Positions 52,859 to 62,673 of a DNA stretch of 64,000 nucleotides are shown here, piece after piece. A program made the position numbers and the translations under genes. Source of the DNA: Rhizobium sp. 16-488-2b (GTDB lineage Bacteria; Pseudomonadota; Alphaproteobacteria; Rhizobiales; Rhizobiaceae); the NCBI RefSeq assembly GCF_017741815.1, contig NZ_JAGHMF010000017.1:62001-126000 (forward strand), given 5' to 3'. The notes under the pieces are model-generated. The model was not told the origin of the DNA, did no database searches, and saw only the letters and a list, made by a program, of their open reading frames with translations. Positions within the stretch are counted from its first letter, which is position 1, and the number at the start of each line of letters is the position of its first letter.

Positions 52859-53677
52859 TCAGGTCTTCAAAGGTACGGGTTGCCTTCGCATGTCACGAAC
52901 GAAGCTTCCGAATTCTTGGGTGATGGTTTCGCGCCAACCCGAAGGCTTGTCGGACGTCCCGCCGTAAATCGTAGGCCAGCCTGCCCCGGCGGGAGCGACA
53001 TGCTGACGAACTGGTACGCCGGCCTGTTTCAGGCGATCGGCGAACCCAAGCGTCTCATCGCGAAGGGGATCGTCCTTCGCGGTGAAGATCAGTGCGGGCG
53101 CGACGCCCGAGATGCGTGAACACAGGCACGGCGCCGCATAAGGATGGCATCCGCCGCCGCTGAGATAGTGGCTCCAGCCCGCGGCCCAACGCTCGCGCAT
53201 GCCGATGCTGTCGGCTTCGCGCATCGAGGACGATCCCATGAACGGATCGACCAGCGGCGAGATCAGCACCTGGCCATCGAGGGCATCTGCGTAGTGATCG
53301 CGAGCCTTGAATGCCACGCTGGCGGCGATGTTGCCACCCGCTTCCTCGCCGGCAACCAGCAGCGCGGAGTTGCGGTCACCGAGACCCGAGGCGCGCTTGT
53401 TTGCCATGTAGGAAAACAGCGAGTAGCCGACTTCGAGAGGCTTCGGGAAAACCCCGCCCATGGGAGCGTTGTAATCCGCGACGACCACGATGGCGCCGGC
53501 GCTTGCGATTGCTTCGGCAACGGCATTGTCCTGCAGCCCCGAGGACTGGAAAGCACCGCCGTGGAAGTACAACACGATCGGCGAACCCTTGCCGTATTCG
53601 GCGCCCTGATAGATACGCGTCGACACGGGGCCAATGGCCACCTTGTCAAACACCATGTCTTTCACTTGCACCGTCAT
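52859..53677 (-). CDS. Alpha/beta-hydrolase-fold protein with catalytic Ser and His replaced
   Basis: 272 aa, HSL/Aes-like fold. Oxyanion motif HGG at residues 39-41 (LYFHGGAF) and the acid region AKDDPLRDE (D202/D203) are present. The nucleophile elbow, GDSAGGN in the family, reads GEEAGGN, with E112 where Ser should be; the usual C-terminal catalytic His (HGF) appears as W234 (GAGWP). I checked the codons: GGC GAG GAA GCG GGT. Probably not an ordinary esterase. ATG 53677 has AAGGA nine bases upstream. It is the first gene of a hydrolase-adaptor-RND set and divergent from a LysR regulator; a sensor or ligand-binding role is possible. Confidence 0.85.
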   Translation of the reverse strand: MTVQVKDMVFDKVAIGPVSTRIYQGAEYGKGSPIVLYFHGGAFQSSGLQDNAVAEAIASAGAIVVVADYNAPMGGVFPKPLEVGYSLFSYMANKRASGLGDRNSALLVAGEEAGGNIAASVAFKARDHYADALDGQVLISPLVDPFMGSSSMREADSIGMRERWAAGWSHYLSGGGCHPYAAPCLCSRISGVAPALIFTAKDDPLRDETLGFADRLKQAGVPVRQHVAPAGAGWPTIYGGTSDKPSGWRETITQEFGSFVRDMRRQPVPLKT

Positions 53678-53704
53678 CGTATCGATCCTTGCGTCGCGGG
53701 TGTA

Positions 53705-53722
53705 ATGTTGCCGTTGCAACAT
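53705..53722. promoter_or_regulatory. Inverted repeat near hydrolase-like gene start
   Basis: ATGTTGC-CGTT-GCAACAT, perfect 7-bp arms, 27 bases upstream of the ATG at 53677. Placed where a repressor or LysR dimer could act on the efflux operon. Confidence 0.45.
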
Positions 53723-53767
53723 ATTGCCCAAGGCGACGGCTTGCAATTTCTGAAAAAAAGATATTGT

Positions 53768-53785
53768 TATTCCACTCACGGAATA
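53768..53785. promoter_or_regulatory. Candidate LysR site 1
   Basis: TATTCC-N6-GGAATA, perfect 6-bp arms, in the divergent promoter region. Its centre is 40 bases (about four helical turns) from the next inverted repeat. Confidence 0.45.
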
Positions 53786-53807
53786 AGAAGCCTCAATACG
53801 ATTACAC

Positions 53808-53825
53808 TGTTCCGAATTTCGAACA
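53808..53825. promoter_or_regulatory. Candidate LysR site 2
   Basis: TGTTC-N8-GAACA, with a partly symmetric centre (CGAATTTC), 33 bases upstream of the LysR ATG. Fits a LysR-type dyad and would allow autoregulation. Confidence 0.45.
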
Positions 53826-53858
53826 ATACCGCACTGCAACCTACTCAGGTGAATTCCG

Positions 53859-54770
53859 ATGGACCAGCTCTCGGCAATGCGCGCTTTCATTCGCGTCGTG
53901 GAGACAGGCAATTTCACACGGGCCGCCGACACGCTCTCAATGCCCAAGGCGACGGTGACCAATCTCATTCAGGGGCTTGAAGCGCATCTGCACACCAAGC
54001 TCCTCAACCGCACCACCCGCCGCGTCATGGTGACGACCGACGGCGCGCTCTATTACGAACGCGCGGCCCAGATCGTCTCCGAGATCGCCGAGCTCGATGG
54101 CAGCCTCACAAATTCGCAAGGGCTTCCGAACGGGCGCCTGCGCGTCGAGATGGCCGGCGCCTTCGCCGACTGGATCGTCGTGCCGGCGCTCTGCGATTTC
54201 TATCAGAAATATCCCGATATCCGCATCGACCTCGGCGTTGGCGACCGCACCGTGGATTACCTCGCCGAGAACGTCGACTGCGCGCTGCGCGCCGGCACCC
54301 CGGCCGACCAATCCTTGATTGCACGCCGCGTATCCGAGGTGGAACTCATCACCTGCGCCTCGCCGCTCTACCTCGAGAAGTATGGAGCACCAGCGAGACC
54401 GGAAGAGCTTGAAAACGATCATTATTCGGTCAACTATTTTCGCGCGCAGACCAACCGGACGCTTCCGTTCGAATTCCGCAAGGACAACGAGGAGTTGGAG
54501 ATCAATCCGCGCTATCTCGTCTCGGTCAACGACAGCAGGACCTTCGTGACGGCAGCCACCTCGGGGCTTGGCATCGCGCAGTTACCGCACTTCATGATCC
54601 GCAATGAGCTGGAAAGTGGTGCGCTGGTTCAGGTGCTGCCGGAGTGGAACCGTGAGCCGCTCGGGCTCTACATCGTCTATCCCCCGAACCGACACCTCAG
54701 CAACAAGGTCCGCGTCTTCGTCGACTGGATGGTCAAGCTTCTGACCGACGCCAAGCTGGATGCCCGCTGA
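53859..54770 (+). CDS. LysR-family regulator, divergent from efflux genes
   Basis: 303 aa of the CrgA-like group. N-terminal winged HTH (MDQLSAMRAFIRVVETGNFT, AADTLSMPKATVTNLIQGLE, LLNRTTRRVMVTTDG) and a C-terminal effector domain (GLGIAQLPHFMIRNELESG). By position it likely controls the divergent hydrolase-adaptor-RND genes and itself through inverted repeats at 53768-53825. Effector unknown. Confidence 0.92.
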   Translation: MDQLSAMRAFIRVVETGNFTRAADTLSMPKATVTNLIQGLEAHLHTKLLNRTTRRVMVTTDGALYYERAAQIVSEIAELDGSLTNSQGLPNGRLRVEMAGAFADWIVVPALCDFYQKYPDIRIDLGVGDRTVDYLAENVDCALRAGTPADQSLIARRVSEVELITCASPLYLEKYGAPARPEELENDHYSVNYFRAQTNRTLPFEFRKDNEELEINPRYLVSVNDSRTFVTAATSGLGIAQLPHFMIRNELESGALVQVLPEWNREPLGLYIVYPPNRHLSNKVRVFVDWMVKLLTDAKLDAR

Positions 54771-55101
54771 CAGAACTGCGGCCCGCGAGGCGTTTACCTT
54801 CAACGGGCCGCAACCATATGTTTTGCCATTTCTTCTTTCACTCTCTGCCGGGTCACCAGGGAACAATGGCTCGGCAGTTATTGAGGTCTGATGCGTAGGA
54901 TTGGAGGAGTCCCGCACATCCCTACATTGCTAATATAGACAATCATGATGCAAATGTAAGGGGATATTGCGGCCCCGCCGCTTCAAGACTGGGTGCGCCT
55001 CCATCCTATTGCAGACGCTGGCATTTTTCAGCGAGCGATATCCACAACAGCGACCCGCCGGAAGGCGAGCGGCCCGAAAGCCGCCCTCCCCAAGACACAA
55101 A
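54771..55101. other. Intergenic region after LysR gene
   Basis: 331 bases, no gene seen. Just past the LysR stop is a hairpin with 9-bp arms TGCGGCCCG (54777-54785) / CGGGCCGCA (54804-54812) and an 18-base loop, followed by a weak T stretch; it may end the LysR transcript and that of the convergent SDR. Confidence 0.4.
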
Positions 55102-55842
55102 TCAGATCATGCCGCCATTGGCGCGCAGCACCTGCCCGTTGATCCAGGAACCGTCGGGACCAGCGAGAAACGATACCGCCGCAGCAATATCCTCTGGTGT
55201 GCCGAGCCGCTCCAGCGGGTTCATCTTCGCCATCCGCGCAACCAGTTCCTCGGACTTGCCGTTGAGGAACAGATCGGTGGCCGTCGGCCCCGGCGCGATG
55301 GCATTGATTGTGATGTTACGGCCGCGCATTTCCTTGGCCATGATCCCCGTCATCGTCTCGACGGCGGCCTTGGTCGCGGCATAGACACCGTAGGTCTCAA
55401 GCTTCAGCCCGACCACCGACGTCGAAAAATTGACGATCCGGCCGCCGTCGCGCATCCGCTTGCCGGCCTCGCGCAGCGTATTGAACGTGCCCTTGAGGTT
55501 GACGTCCATGATTCGCTGGAAATGCGCGTCGTCGGCATCCGCGATCGAAGAAAGCGCCATGATCCCGGCGTTGTTGACCAGCACATCGACGCCCCCGAAG
55601 GCTGCCTCGGCCGCATCGAACATCCGCCGCACGGCTTCCGTGTCGCTGACATCGGCCTTCGCCGTCAGCGCCTTGCCGCCGCGCTTTTCGATCGCAGCAG
55701 CCAGCTCTTCGGCCGGCGCGGCGTTGCCGGAATAGTTGATCACGACGGTAAATCCGTCGCGCGCGAGCCGATCGGCAATCGCCGCACCAATGCCTCTGGA
55801 CGCGCCGGTTACGATCGCGACCCTGTTTTCCGATACCGTCAT
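55102..55842 (-). CDS. SDR-family oxidoreductase
   Basis: 246-aa classical short-chain dehydrogenase. Cofactor motif TGASRGIGAAIADRL, NNAG (VLVNNAGIMALSS), catalytic Ser (NFSTSVVG) and YAATKAA. Ends SWINGQVLRANGGMI, typical. ATG 55842 has AAGGAG eight bases upstream. Divergent from the second LysR gene with 118 bases between, so that regulator probably controls it. Substrate unknown. Confidence 0.92.
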   Translation of the reverse strand: MTVSENRVAIVTGASRGIGAAIADRLARDGFTVVINYSGNAAPAEELAAAIEKRGGKALTAKADVSDTEAVRRMFDAAEAAFGGVDVLVNNAGIMALSSIADADDAHFQRIMDVNLKGTFNTLREAGKRMRDGGRIVNFSTSVVGLKLETYGVYAATKAAVETMTGIMAKEMRGRNITINAIAPGPTATDLFLNGKSEELVARMAKMNPLERLGTPEDIAAAVSFLAGPDGSWINGQVLRANGGMI

Positions 55843-55960
55843 TGTCGTTCTCCTTGCTTGGAAGCGCGATATCGCGCCGTTGGAGAGAAGATGCCGCTTT
55901 TCTCGCGGCGGATAATCATCCATTATTCGCCATCACTATCCGGATATAGCGAACAGATAG

Positions 55961-57218
<1,258 letters not shown>

Positions 57219-57223
57219 ATCAT

Positions 57224-57814
57224 ATGGACGACAGGACAGGCGCGCTCGGCGCCGCACCGATAACGGGCGAAGCACTCACCCGCTTCTTCGAACGCGATGC
57301 GATCTCCGTCGCCCGCGAGCTGCTTGCCTGCCGCCTCACCGTCGGCGGCATCGGCGGGCGCATCGTCGAGACCGAGGCCTATTTCCCCGATGACGAGGCC
57401 TCCCACAGCTTTCGCGGCCCGACACAGCGCAACGGCGCCATGTTCGGCAAACCGGGCAATGTCTATATCTACCGCGTCTACGGCATGCACCGGTGCCTGA
57501 ACTTCGTCTGCACCCCCGGCTCCGCCGTCCTGATCCGCGCCATCGAGCCTGAAATCGGTATCGCCACGATGATCGAACGCCGTGGCACCGACGCGCTCAC
57601 GCAGCTCTGCAGCGGCCCCGGCAAGCTCTGCCAGGCGCTCGGCGTCACCATCGCCCTCAATGATCGCCTGCTCGACCACGCCCCCTATTCGCTGACGCCG
57701 ACGGCACCGGCGCCGATCGTCAGCGGAAAACGCATCGGCATCACGAAAAATGCCGAAGCACCATGGCGCTTCGGCATTTCAGGGTCTCGCTATCTCAGCA
57801 AACCGTTTCGCTGA
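57224..57814 (+). CDS. mpg: 3-methyladenine DNA glycosylase (AAG/MPG family)
   Basis: 196 aa. Catalytic region RIVETEAYFPDDEASHSFRG with the active-site Glu in ETEAY, the intercalating YRVYGMHRCLNFV, and GPGKLCQALGV. It excises alkylated bases. The C-terminus (FGISGSRYLSKPFR) is complete, yet its last codons contain a perfect hairpin that serves as the terminator of the opposite-strand emrAB operon. Standard family length. Confidence 0.93.
   Translation: MDDRTGALGAAPITGEALTRFFERDAISVARELLACRLTVGGIGGRIVETEAYFPDDEASHSFRGPTQRNGAMFGKPGNVYIYRVYGMHRCLNFVCTPGSAVLIRAIEPEIGIATMIERRGTDALTQLCSGPGKLCQALGVTIALNDRLLDHAPYSLTPTAPAPIVSGKRIGITKNAEAPWRFGISGSRYLSKPFR
57746..57779 (-). terminator. Terminator of marR-emrAB, inside the mpg coding sequence
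   Basis: Perfect 12-bp stem AAATGCCGAAGC / GCTTCGGCATTT with an 8-base loop. On the minus strand the stem is followed by TTTTT, 36 bases past the emrB stop. It lies wholly within the last 70 bases of mpg. Confidence 0.78.
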
Positions 57815-59356
57815 TCATTCCATCACGGCGCTGTGGTCCATGACCGGGGCCACCTTGGGCTTGCGCAGCAACAGCACCAGCGGAATGACCGCCAGCGACA
57901 TGATCATCAGCAGCTTGAAGTCATCGATATAGGCGATGATGGTCGACTGCAGCGTGATCAGTTCGTTCAGCGCGGCTCGACCGGCTGCGGTGAGCGGGCT
58001 CATCCCCTGTGCTGCCGCCGCATCGAAGGCGTGGTTGAACGGCGTGACATAGGCGGCGATGTTCTCGTGGTTCACCTGCGCGTTTTCGACCAAAAGCGCC
58101 GAGACGATTGAGATCCCCACGCTCGAGCCGATGTTTCGCGACAGGTTATAGAGACCAGTGCCGTCGCCACGCATCTCCGCCGGCAGCGTCGAAAACGCGA
58201 TCGTCGTCAGCGGCACGAACAGGAAGCCGAGACCGGCGCCCTGGATGAAGCCGACAGAGACGATCGTCCACTGCGAGACATCGGGCGTCCAGCCGGTCAT
58301 GTCGTACATCGCCCATGCCGTCAGCCCGAGGCCGAGCACCAGAAGCAGGCGCGTATCCACCTTGCCGATCAGCCGCCCGACGATGAACATGCACAGCATC
58401 GTGCCCATGCCGCGCGGCCCCATGACGATACCCGCGGTGATGACGGGATATCCCATCAGCGTCTGCAGATAGGGCGTCATCAGCGCCAGCGACGCCAGAT
58501 AGGTGATCCCGATCACGAAGATGAAGATCATGCTGACGGAGAAGTTCCGGTCGAGAAACAGCTTCGGATTGACGAAGGATTTCTCCGCCGTCAGCGTGTG
58601 CACGACAAGCAGATAGAAGGCCGCAGCACAGATGATCGCCTCGATCATGATCTCGCCCGAGGCGAACCAGTTAAGCTGTTCGCCGCGATCTAGAAAGAGC
58701 TGCAGTGAAGCGATGCCCAGGCTCATCATCCCGAAGCCGAACCAGTCGAGCTTGGCGAGCGCGTCCAGTTTCGTCTCGGTGACGTAGATCATGATGCCGG
58801 CAAAGGCGAGCGCCCCGATCGGCACGTTGATGTAGAACACCCAGCGCCAGCTGATGTTATCGGTCAGCCAGCCGCCGATGACGGGGCCGAGCACCGGCCC
58901 GACCATGACCGACACGCCGAACAAGGCCATGGCGGACCCGCGTTCTTCCGGCGTGTAGATGTCGAGCAGAATGCCCTGCGACAGCGGCACCAGCGATGCG
59001 CCGAACAGCCCCTGCATGAGACGGAAGGCGACGATCTGGTTCAGCGATTGCGCCAGGCCGCAGAGCACGGATGCGACGACGAAGCCGATGATAGCGGTCA
59101 GAAGCACGCGCTTGCGACCGAACTTGGCGGCAAGGAAGCCCGACGGCGGCGTCATGATGGCGGCCGCGACGATATAGGAGGTGAGAACCCAGTTGATCTG
59201 GTCGGCGCTCGCCGAGACGCTGCCCTGAATAAAGGGCAGCGCGACGTTGGCGATCGTCGTATCCAGCGCCTGCATGATGACGGCGAGGATGACGCAGGCC
59301 GTGATCATGCCGCGGTTGGCGACCGGGACGAAGGACGCGGAGGCAGCGTTACTCAT
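57815..59356 (-). CDS. emrB: EmrB-type MFS drug exporter (DHA2, 14 TM)
   Basis: 513 aa. N-terminal helix 1 motif QALDTTIANVALPFIQG, motif A-like GFLAAKFGRKRVL, motif C-like GVSVMVGPVLGPVIGGWL. Fourteen helices expected. ATG 59356 lies inside the end of emrA (8-base overlap), indicating coupling; the frame extends to 59428 but that would read deeper into emrA. Works with the EmrA adaptor and a TolC-type channel. Confidence 0.94.
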   Translation of the reverse strand: MSNAASASFVPVANRGMITACVILAVIMQALDTTIANVALPFIQGSVSASADQINWVLTSYIVAAAIMTPPSGFLAAKFGRKRVLLTAIIGFVVASVLCGLAQSLNQIVAFRLMQGLFGASLVPLSQGILLDIYTPEERGSAMALFGVSVMVGPVLGPVIGGWLTDNISWRWVFYINVPIGALAFAGIMIYVTETKLDALAKLDWFGFGMMSLGIASLQLFLDRGEQLNWFASGEIMIEAIICAAAFYLLVVHTLTAEKSFVNPKLFLDRNFSVSMIFIFVIGITYLASLALMTPYLQTLMGYPVITAGIVMGPRGMGTMLCMFIVGRLIGKVDTRLLLVLGLGLTAWAMYDMTGWTPDVSQWTIVSVGFIQGAGLGFLFVPLTTIAFSTLPAEMRGDGTGLYNLSRNIGSSVGISIVSALLVENAQVNHENIAAYVTPFNHAFDAAAAQGMSPLTAAGRAALNELITLQSTIIAYIDDFKLLMIMSLAVIPLVLLLRKPKVAPVMDHSAVME

Positions 59357-60584
59357 GATCTCCGCCCGAGCGGCCCAGAAGCTTGGACACGAAATCCGGC
59401 AGGCCGCGCGCGTGGCCGGTATCGACATCGACGACCGTGCTCATGCCGACGCGAAGCGGCGGCTTGCCGGCTGCATCCTCGATGCTGACGCGCATCGGGA
59501 TACGCTGCACGACCTTCACCCAGTTGCCGGTCGTGTTCTGCGCCGGCAGCAGCGAGAAGCTGGAGCCGGAAGCCGGACTGATGCTCTCGACCTTGCCCTT
59601 CCAGGTCACACCCGGATAGGTGTCGACGTAGATGGTGGCCGTCTGGCCGGGCTTCACATAGGTAAGCTCGGTTTCCTTCGGGCTGGCGTCGATCCACAGA
59701 TTGTTGGTCGCGACCAGCGAGAAGGCCTGCGTCGATGCCTCGAGATAGGAGCCCGGCTGCAGCGCGTTGACATTGGTGGCGATGCCATCGAACGGCGCAC
59801 GGACGACGCTGTGATCGAGCTGGCGCTGCGCGTCGTCGACCTTGGCCTTGGCTTCGAGATAAAGCGGGTTCTGCTCGGCCGGCTGGTCGGCATTGCCGCC
59901 GAGCTGGGCGAGCGTCGCGGCGGCCTGCGCCTTCGCGACGGCGACCTTCTGCTGACCGGCCTGCAGATTGTGCTTTGCCTGGTCGAACGCCGTGCGGGTG
60001 GCCGCGGAGCTGTTCAGCAGGTTCTGCTGGCGGTCGAACTCGGTCTGGAAATACGGGATATCCGCCTCGGCCTGAGTGATCTCGGCCAGCGACTGCTGGT
60101 AGCTTGCTTCCAGGTTGAGGATCTGGTTGCGAACCGCGCCGAGCTGCGCCTTGGCGCCATCGAGCGCAATCTTGAACACGTCCTGGCGAAGGCTGAACAG
60201 TACCTGGCCCTGCTTCACCGCTTCGTTTTCATGCACGTTGATCGTATCGACGATGCCGGAAACGTCGGTCGTCAGCCCAACCATGTCGGACTTGATGTAG
60301 GCGTTGTCGGTGGACATCACCTGGCCGCCATTGACGTAGTAATAGCCGCCGACCACCAGCGCGACGGGCAGCAGTGCGAACGGCACCGGACGGGTCATGC
60401 TGCGCTTGCGACGCGGAGGCATCGTCAAGGGCGGCGCCACAGCGGTGGCGGACGCAGGGTTGGACGATGGCGCCTCGGCAACGGTTTCCTCGCGAGGAGA
60501 AACCTCGTTCGTTTCAACATCGGTATTGGCAGCAGTCTTGGCATCGGCGTCGGAAACGACGCGCAGGGGAGTTTTATCAGCCAT
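59349..60584 (-). CDS. emrA: EmrA-type membrane fusion protein
   Basis: 411 aa. Basic, disordered N-terminus, one membrane helix near 78-96 (VPFALLPVALVVGGYYYVNG), lipoyl halves (STDNAYIKSDMVGLTTDVSG; SVVRAPFDGIATNVNALQPG) flanking a coiled coil, then the beta-barrel (IDASPKETELTYVKPGQTA). Start at 60584 overlaps the marR stop by 8 bases. C-terminal tail VSKLLGRSGGDHE. Confidence 0.93.
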   Translation of the reverse strand: MADKTPLRVVSDADAKTAANTDVETNEVSPREETVAEAPSSNPASATAVAPPLTMPPRRKRSMTRPVPFALLPVALVVGGYYYVNGGQVMSTDNAYIKSDMVGLTTDVSGIVDTINVHENEAVKQGQVLFSLRQDVFKIALDGAKAQLGAVRNQILNLEASYQQSLAEITQAEADIPYFQTEFDRQQNLLNSSAATRTAFDQAKHNLQAGQQKVAVAKAQAAATLAQLGGNADQPAEQNPLYLEAKAKVDDAQRQLDHSVVRAPFDGIATNVNALQPGSYLEASTQAFSLVATNNLWIDASPKETELTYVKPGQTATIYVDTYPGVTWKGKVESISPASGSSFSLLPAQNTTGNWVKVVQRIPMRVSIEDAAGKPPLRVGMSTVVDVDTGHARGLPDFVSKLLGRSGGDHE

Positions 60585-61047
60585 GGTTGGTCTCGTTTTC
60601 GGCCAATGCCAGGGGGGTCCGGCAGGCCTGCACTAGGTTGGTCTTCATCTGCGACAGGATCTGGAAAAGCTGCTCCCGCTCTTCGGCGGAAACATCCTCC
60701 AGGGCTTCGCCTCGCGTCACATCGCCAAGTCCGCGCATTTCCGCCAGAAGCGGATGTGCCTCCTCGCGCATGTAAAGCAGCCAGATCCGGCGGTCCGTCG
60801 GGTGCTGGCGGCGCTCGATCAGCCCGCGTTCGGCGAGCTTGTCGAGAATGCGTACAAGTGTGATCGGCTCGATCTCCAGCATCTCCGCCAGCCCACCCTG
60901 GTGTATCCCCTCATTGTTGGAGAGATACGCCAGCGCCTGCCACTGCGACGACGTCAGCCCAAGACCCTTCGCCCGCTGCTCGAAACGCTTTCGGAGCAGG
61001 CGTGCGACGTCATGGAGGAGGAAGCCGAGAGGCGGATTGCTGTTCAT
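60577..61047 (-). CDS. MarR-family repressor of emrAB
   Basis: 156 aa. MarR fold with HTH LTSSQWQALAYLSNNEGIHQ, GGLAEMLEIEPITLVRILDK and the wing ERRQHPTDRRIWLLYM with its Asp-Arg pair. First gene of a marR-emrA-emrB operon with overlapping ends, the classical EmrR arrangement. ATG 61047; a longer frame to 61074 begins inside the leader. The palindrome 21 bases upstream is its likely operator. Confidence 0.92.
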   Translation of the reverse strand: MNSNPPLGFLLHDVARLLRKRFEQRAKGLGLTSSQWQALAYLSNNEGIHQGGLAEMLEIEPITLVRILDKLAERGLIERRQHPTDRRIWLLYMREEAHPLLAEMRGLGDVTRGEALEDVSAEEREQLFQILSQMKTNLVQACRTPLALAENETNHG

Positions 61048-61494
61048 TGAGGACTGCGCCAATAGTAAGCACACTTATAATGTGCCTAGATATATTGAGC
61101 AGGTGCAACATACAAGTCACCTTCGGTTGATTATTGCGAATGTGCGGCCAAATTGTCGCACCCGGCTAAGGAACATGCCGCCGAAACCGGCAAGCGTCGG
61201 CGGCCCGCCGATACTCTCCCTGATTTCATTGATCTTGGAAGTTTCAACCCACCGGGATTTGCTTTTCGTCAAGACACCCGTTTATATCGAAATCCAGAGG
61301 CTTACCGGGTGGGGACCTTCCCGGCCAATCGATCGCAACGGCATGCAAGTCGTGAGCGCTATCCGCGCCACGAACGTAAGACAGCATTAGAAATAGGCGA
61401 GCGGCACACAGTCGCTCGAGTACCGCCTGACATGAAACGCATTCTTTCAGCATAGTCATGGCGGCGTGTTTGGCCGCCCGAATGGGGAGCCGCC
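61048..61494. other. Divergent intergenic region marR / RND adaptor
   Basis: 447 bases. Apart from the palindrome near marR I see no gene: short frames exist but lack ribosome sites and recognisable sequence. The promoter of the second RND operon must lie here. Confidence 0.4.
61069..61085 (-). promoter_or_regulatory. Candidate MarR operator and promoter of marR-emrAB
   Basis: GCACA-N7-TGTGC palindrome, 22-38 bases before the marR ATG. On the minus strand a -35 TTGTAT and a -10 TATCTA separated by 17 bases lie just upstream, so the palindrome would overlap the transcription start. Confidence 0.5.
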
Positions 61495-62673
61495 ATGCCT
61501 TTCTCACTTCGCTACGTCTTGGCCTTCAGCAGCGTCGTCTTCTTCCCCCTCGCCTCATCCGCCCAGCAGGCCGCGGCCCCGCCCCCGCCGCCGGTCACCG
61601 TGGCCAAGCCCGTGGTGCGCGAGGTCGTCGACAACGACGAGTTCATCGGCCGCTTCGAGGCGGTCGACGAGGTCTCGGTGCGCGCACGCGTCGGCGGCTA
61701 TCTGAATGAGGTCGATTTCACCGACGGCGCGCTGGTGAAGAAGGGCGACAAGCTCTTCGTCATCGACCAGCGCCCCTTCGTCACCGCGCTCAACGAGGCC
61801 AACGCCGCGCTCGAAGTCGCCAAATCCACTCAGACCTATGCCGAAGCGCAGTTCAACCGCGCGCAGAGCCTCGCCACCAGCGGCAGCCAGTCGGTCTCCA
61901 CACTCGACGATCGCCGCCGCGAATGGCTCTCCGCGCAGGCCAATGTTCGCGGCGCCCAGGCAACCGCCGACCGCGCGGCCCTCGACATGGAATATACGAC
62001 GATATCAGCGCCCTTGAGCGGCCGCATCGACCGCCGCCTGATCTCCACCGGCAATCTGGTGCAGGCCGACCAGACCATTTTGACGACAATCGTGTCGCTG
62101 GACCCAATCGATTTCTACTTCGACGTCGATGAACGCCGCCTGCTGAACTTCGCCGACACGGCGCGCAAGCTCGGCAAGGATCTGCAACTGGGCGGCGGCG
62201 GCGTGCCCGTCACCGTGACGATTTCCGATCCGAACGCCAAGCCCTTCATCGGCAAGCTCGACTTCGCCGAAAACCGCATCGACAACGAAAGCGGCACCAT
62301 CCGCATCCGCGCTCGCCTCGCCAATCCCGACCTGATCCTGCAGCCCGGCCTCTTCGGCCGTGTGCAGGTGGAGGCGTCCAACAAGTACAAGGCGATCCTC
62401 GTGCCCGACGAGGCGATCGGCTCCGACCAGAACGAACGCGTCGTCTTCATCGTCGGCACTGACGGCAAGGTTTCGACCAAGCCCGTGCGCCCCGGCCCGC
62501 GTCTCTACGGCTACCGCGTCATTCGCGAGGGCCTTGATGGCACCGAGACGATCATCGTCAACGGCCTGATGCGCGCCCGCCCCGGCGCCACCATCACGCC
62601 GCAGATGACCGAACTGCCGCAGGAGCGGCGCGACACGCCGCCGGAGAACGCCGCGACGGAGACGCCACAATGA
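61495..62673 (+). CDS. RND efflux periplasmic adaptor (second system)
   Basis: 392 aa. Signal peptide 1-22 (LAFSSVVFFPLASSAQQ), lipoyl halves VRARVGGYLNEVDFTDGALV and TISAPLSGRIDRRLISTGNL, hairpin coiled coil between, beta-barrel DFYFDVDERRLLNFADTARK and C-terminal GLDGTETIIVNGLMRARPGA. Its stop overlaps the next ATG (ATGA). Expressed divergently from marR-emrAB. Confidence 0.93.
   Translation: MPFSLRYVLAFSSVVFFPLASSAQQAAAPPPPPVTVAKPVVREVVDNDEFIGRFEAVDEVSVRARVGGYLNEVDFTDGALVKKGDKLFVIDQRPFVTALNEANAALEVAKSTQTYAEAQFNRAQSLATSGSQSVSTLDDRRREWLSAQANVRGAQATADRAALDMEYTTISAPLSGRIDRRLISTGNLVQADQTILTTIVSLDPIDFYFDVDERRLLNFADTARKLGKDLQLGGGGVPVTVTISDPNAKPFIGKLDFAENRIDNESGTIRIRARLANPDLILQPGLFGRVQVEASNKYKAILVPDEAIGSDQNERVVFIVGTDGKVSTKPVRPGPRLYGYRVIREGLDGTETIIVNGLMRARPGATITPQMTELPQERRDTPPENAATETPQ

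Noticed and set aside
59247..60863. 538-codon plus-strand frame opposite emrA
   Set aside because: Same artefact; it spans emrB end, emrA and marR with no ribosome site.
61153..61455. 100-codon frame between marR and the RND adaptor
   Set aside because: No ribosome site, basic random-looking composition, other frames equally open.
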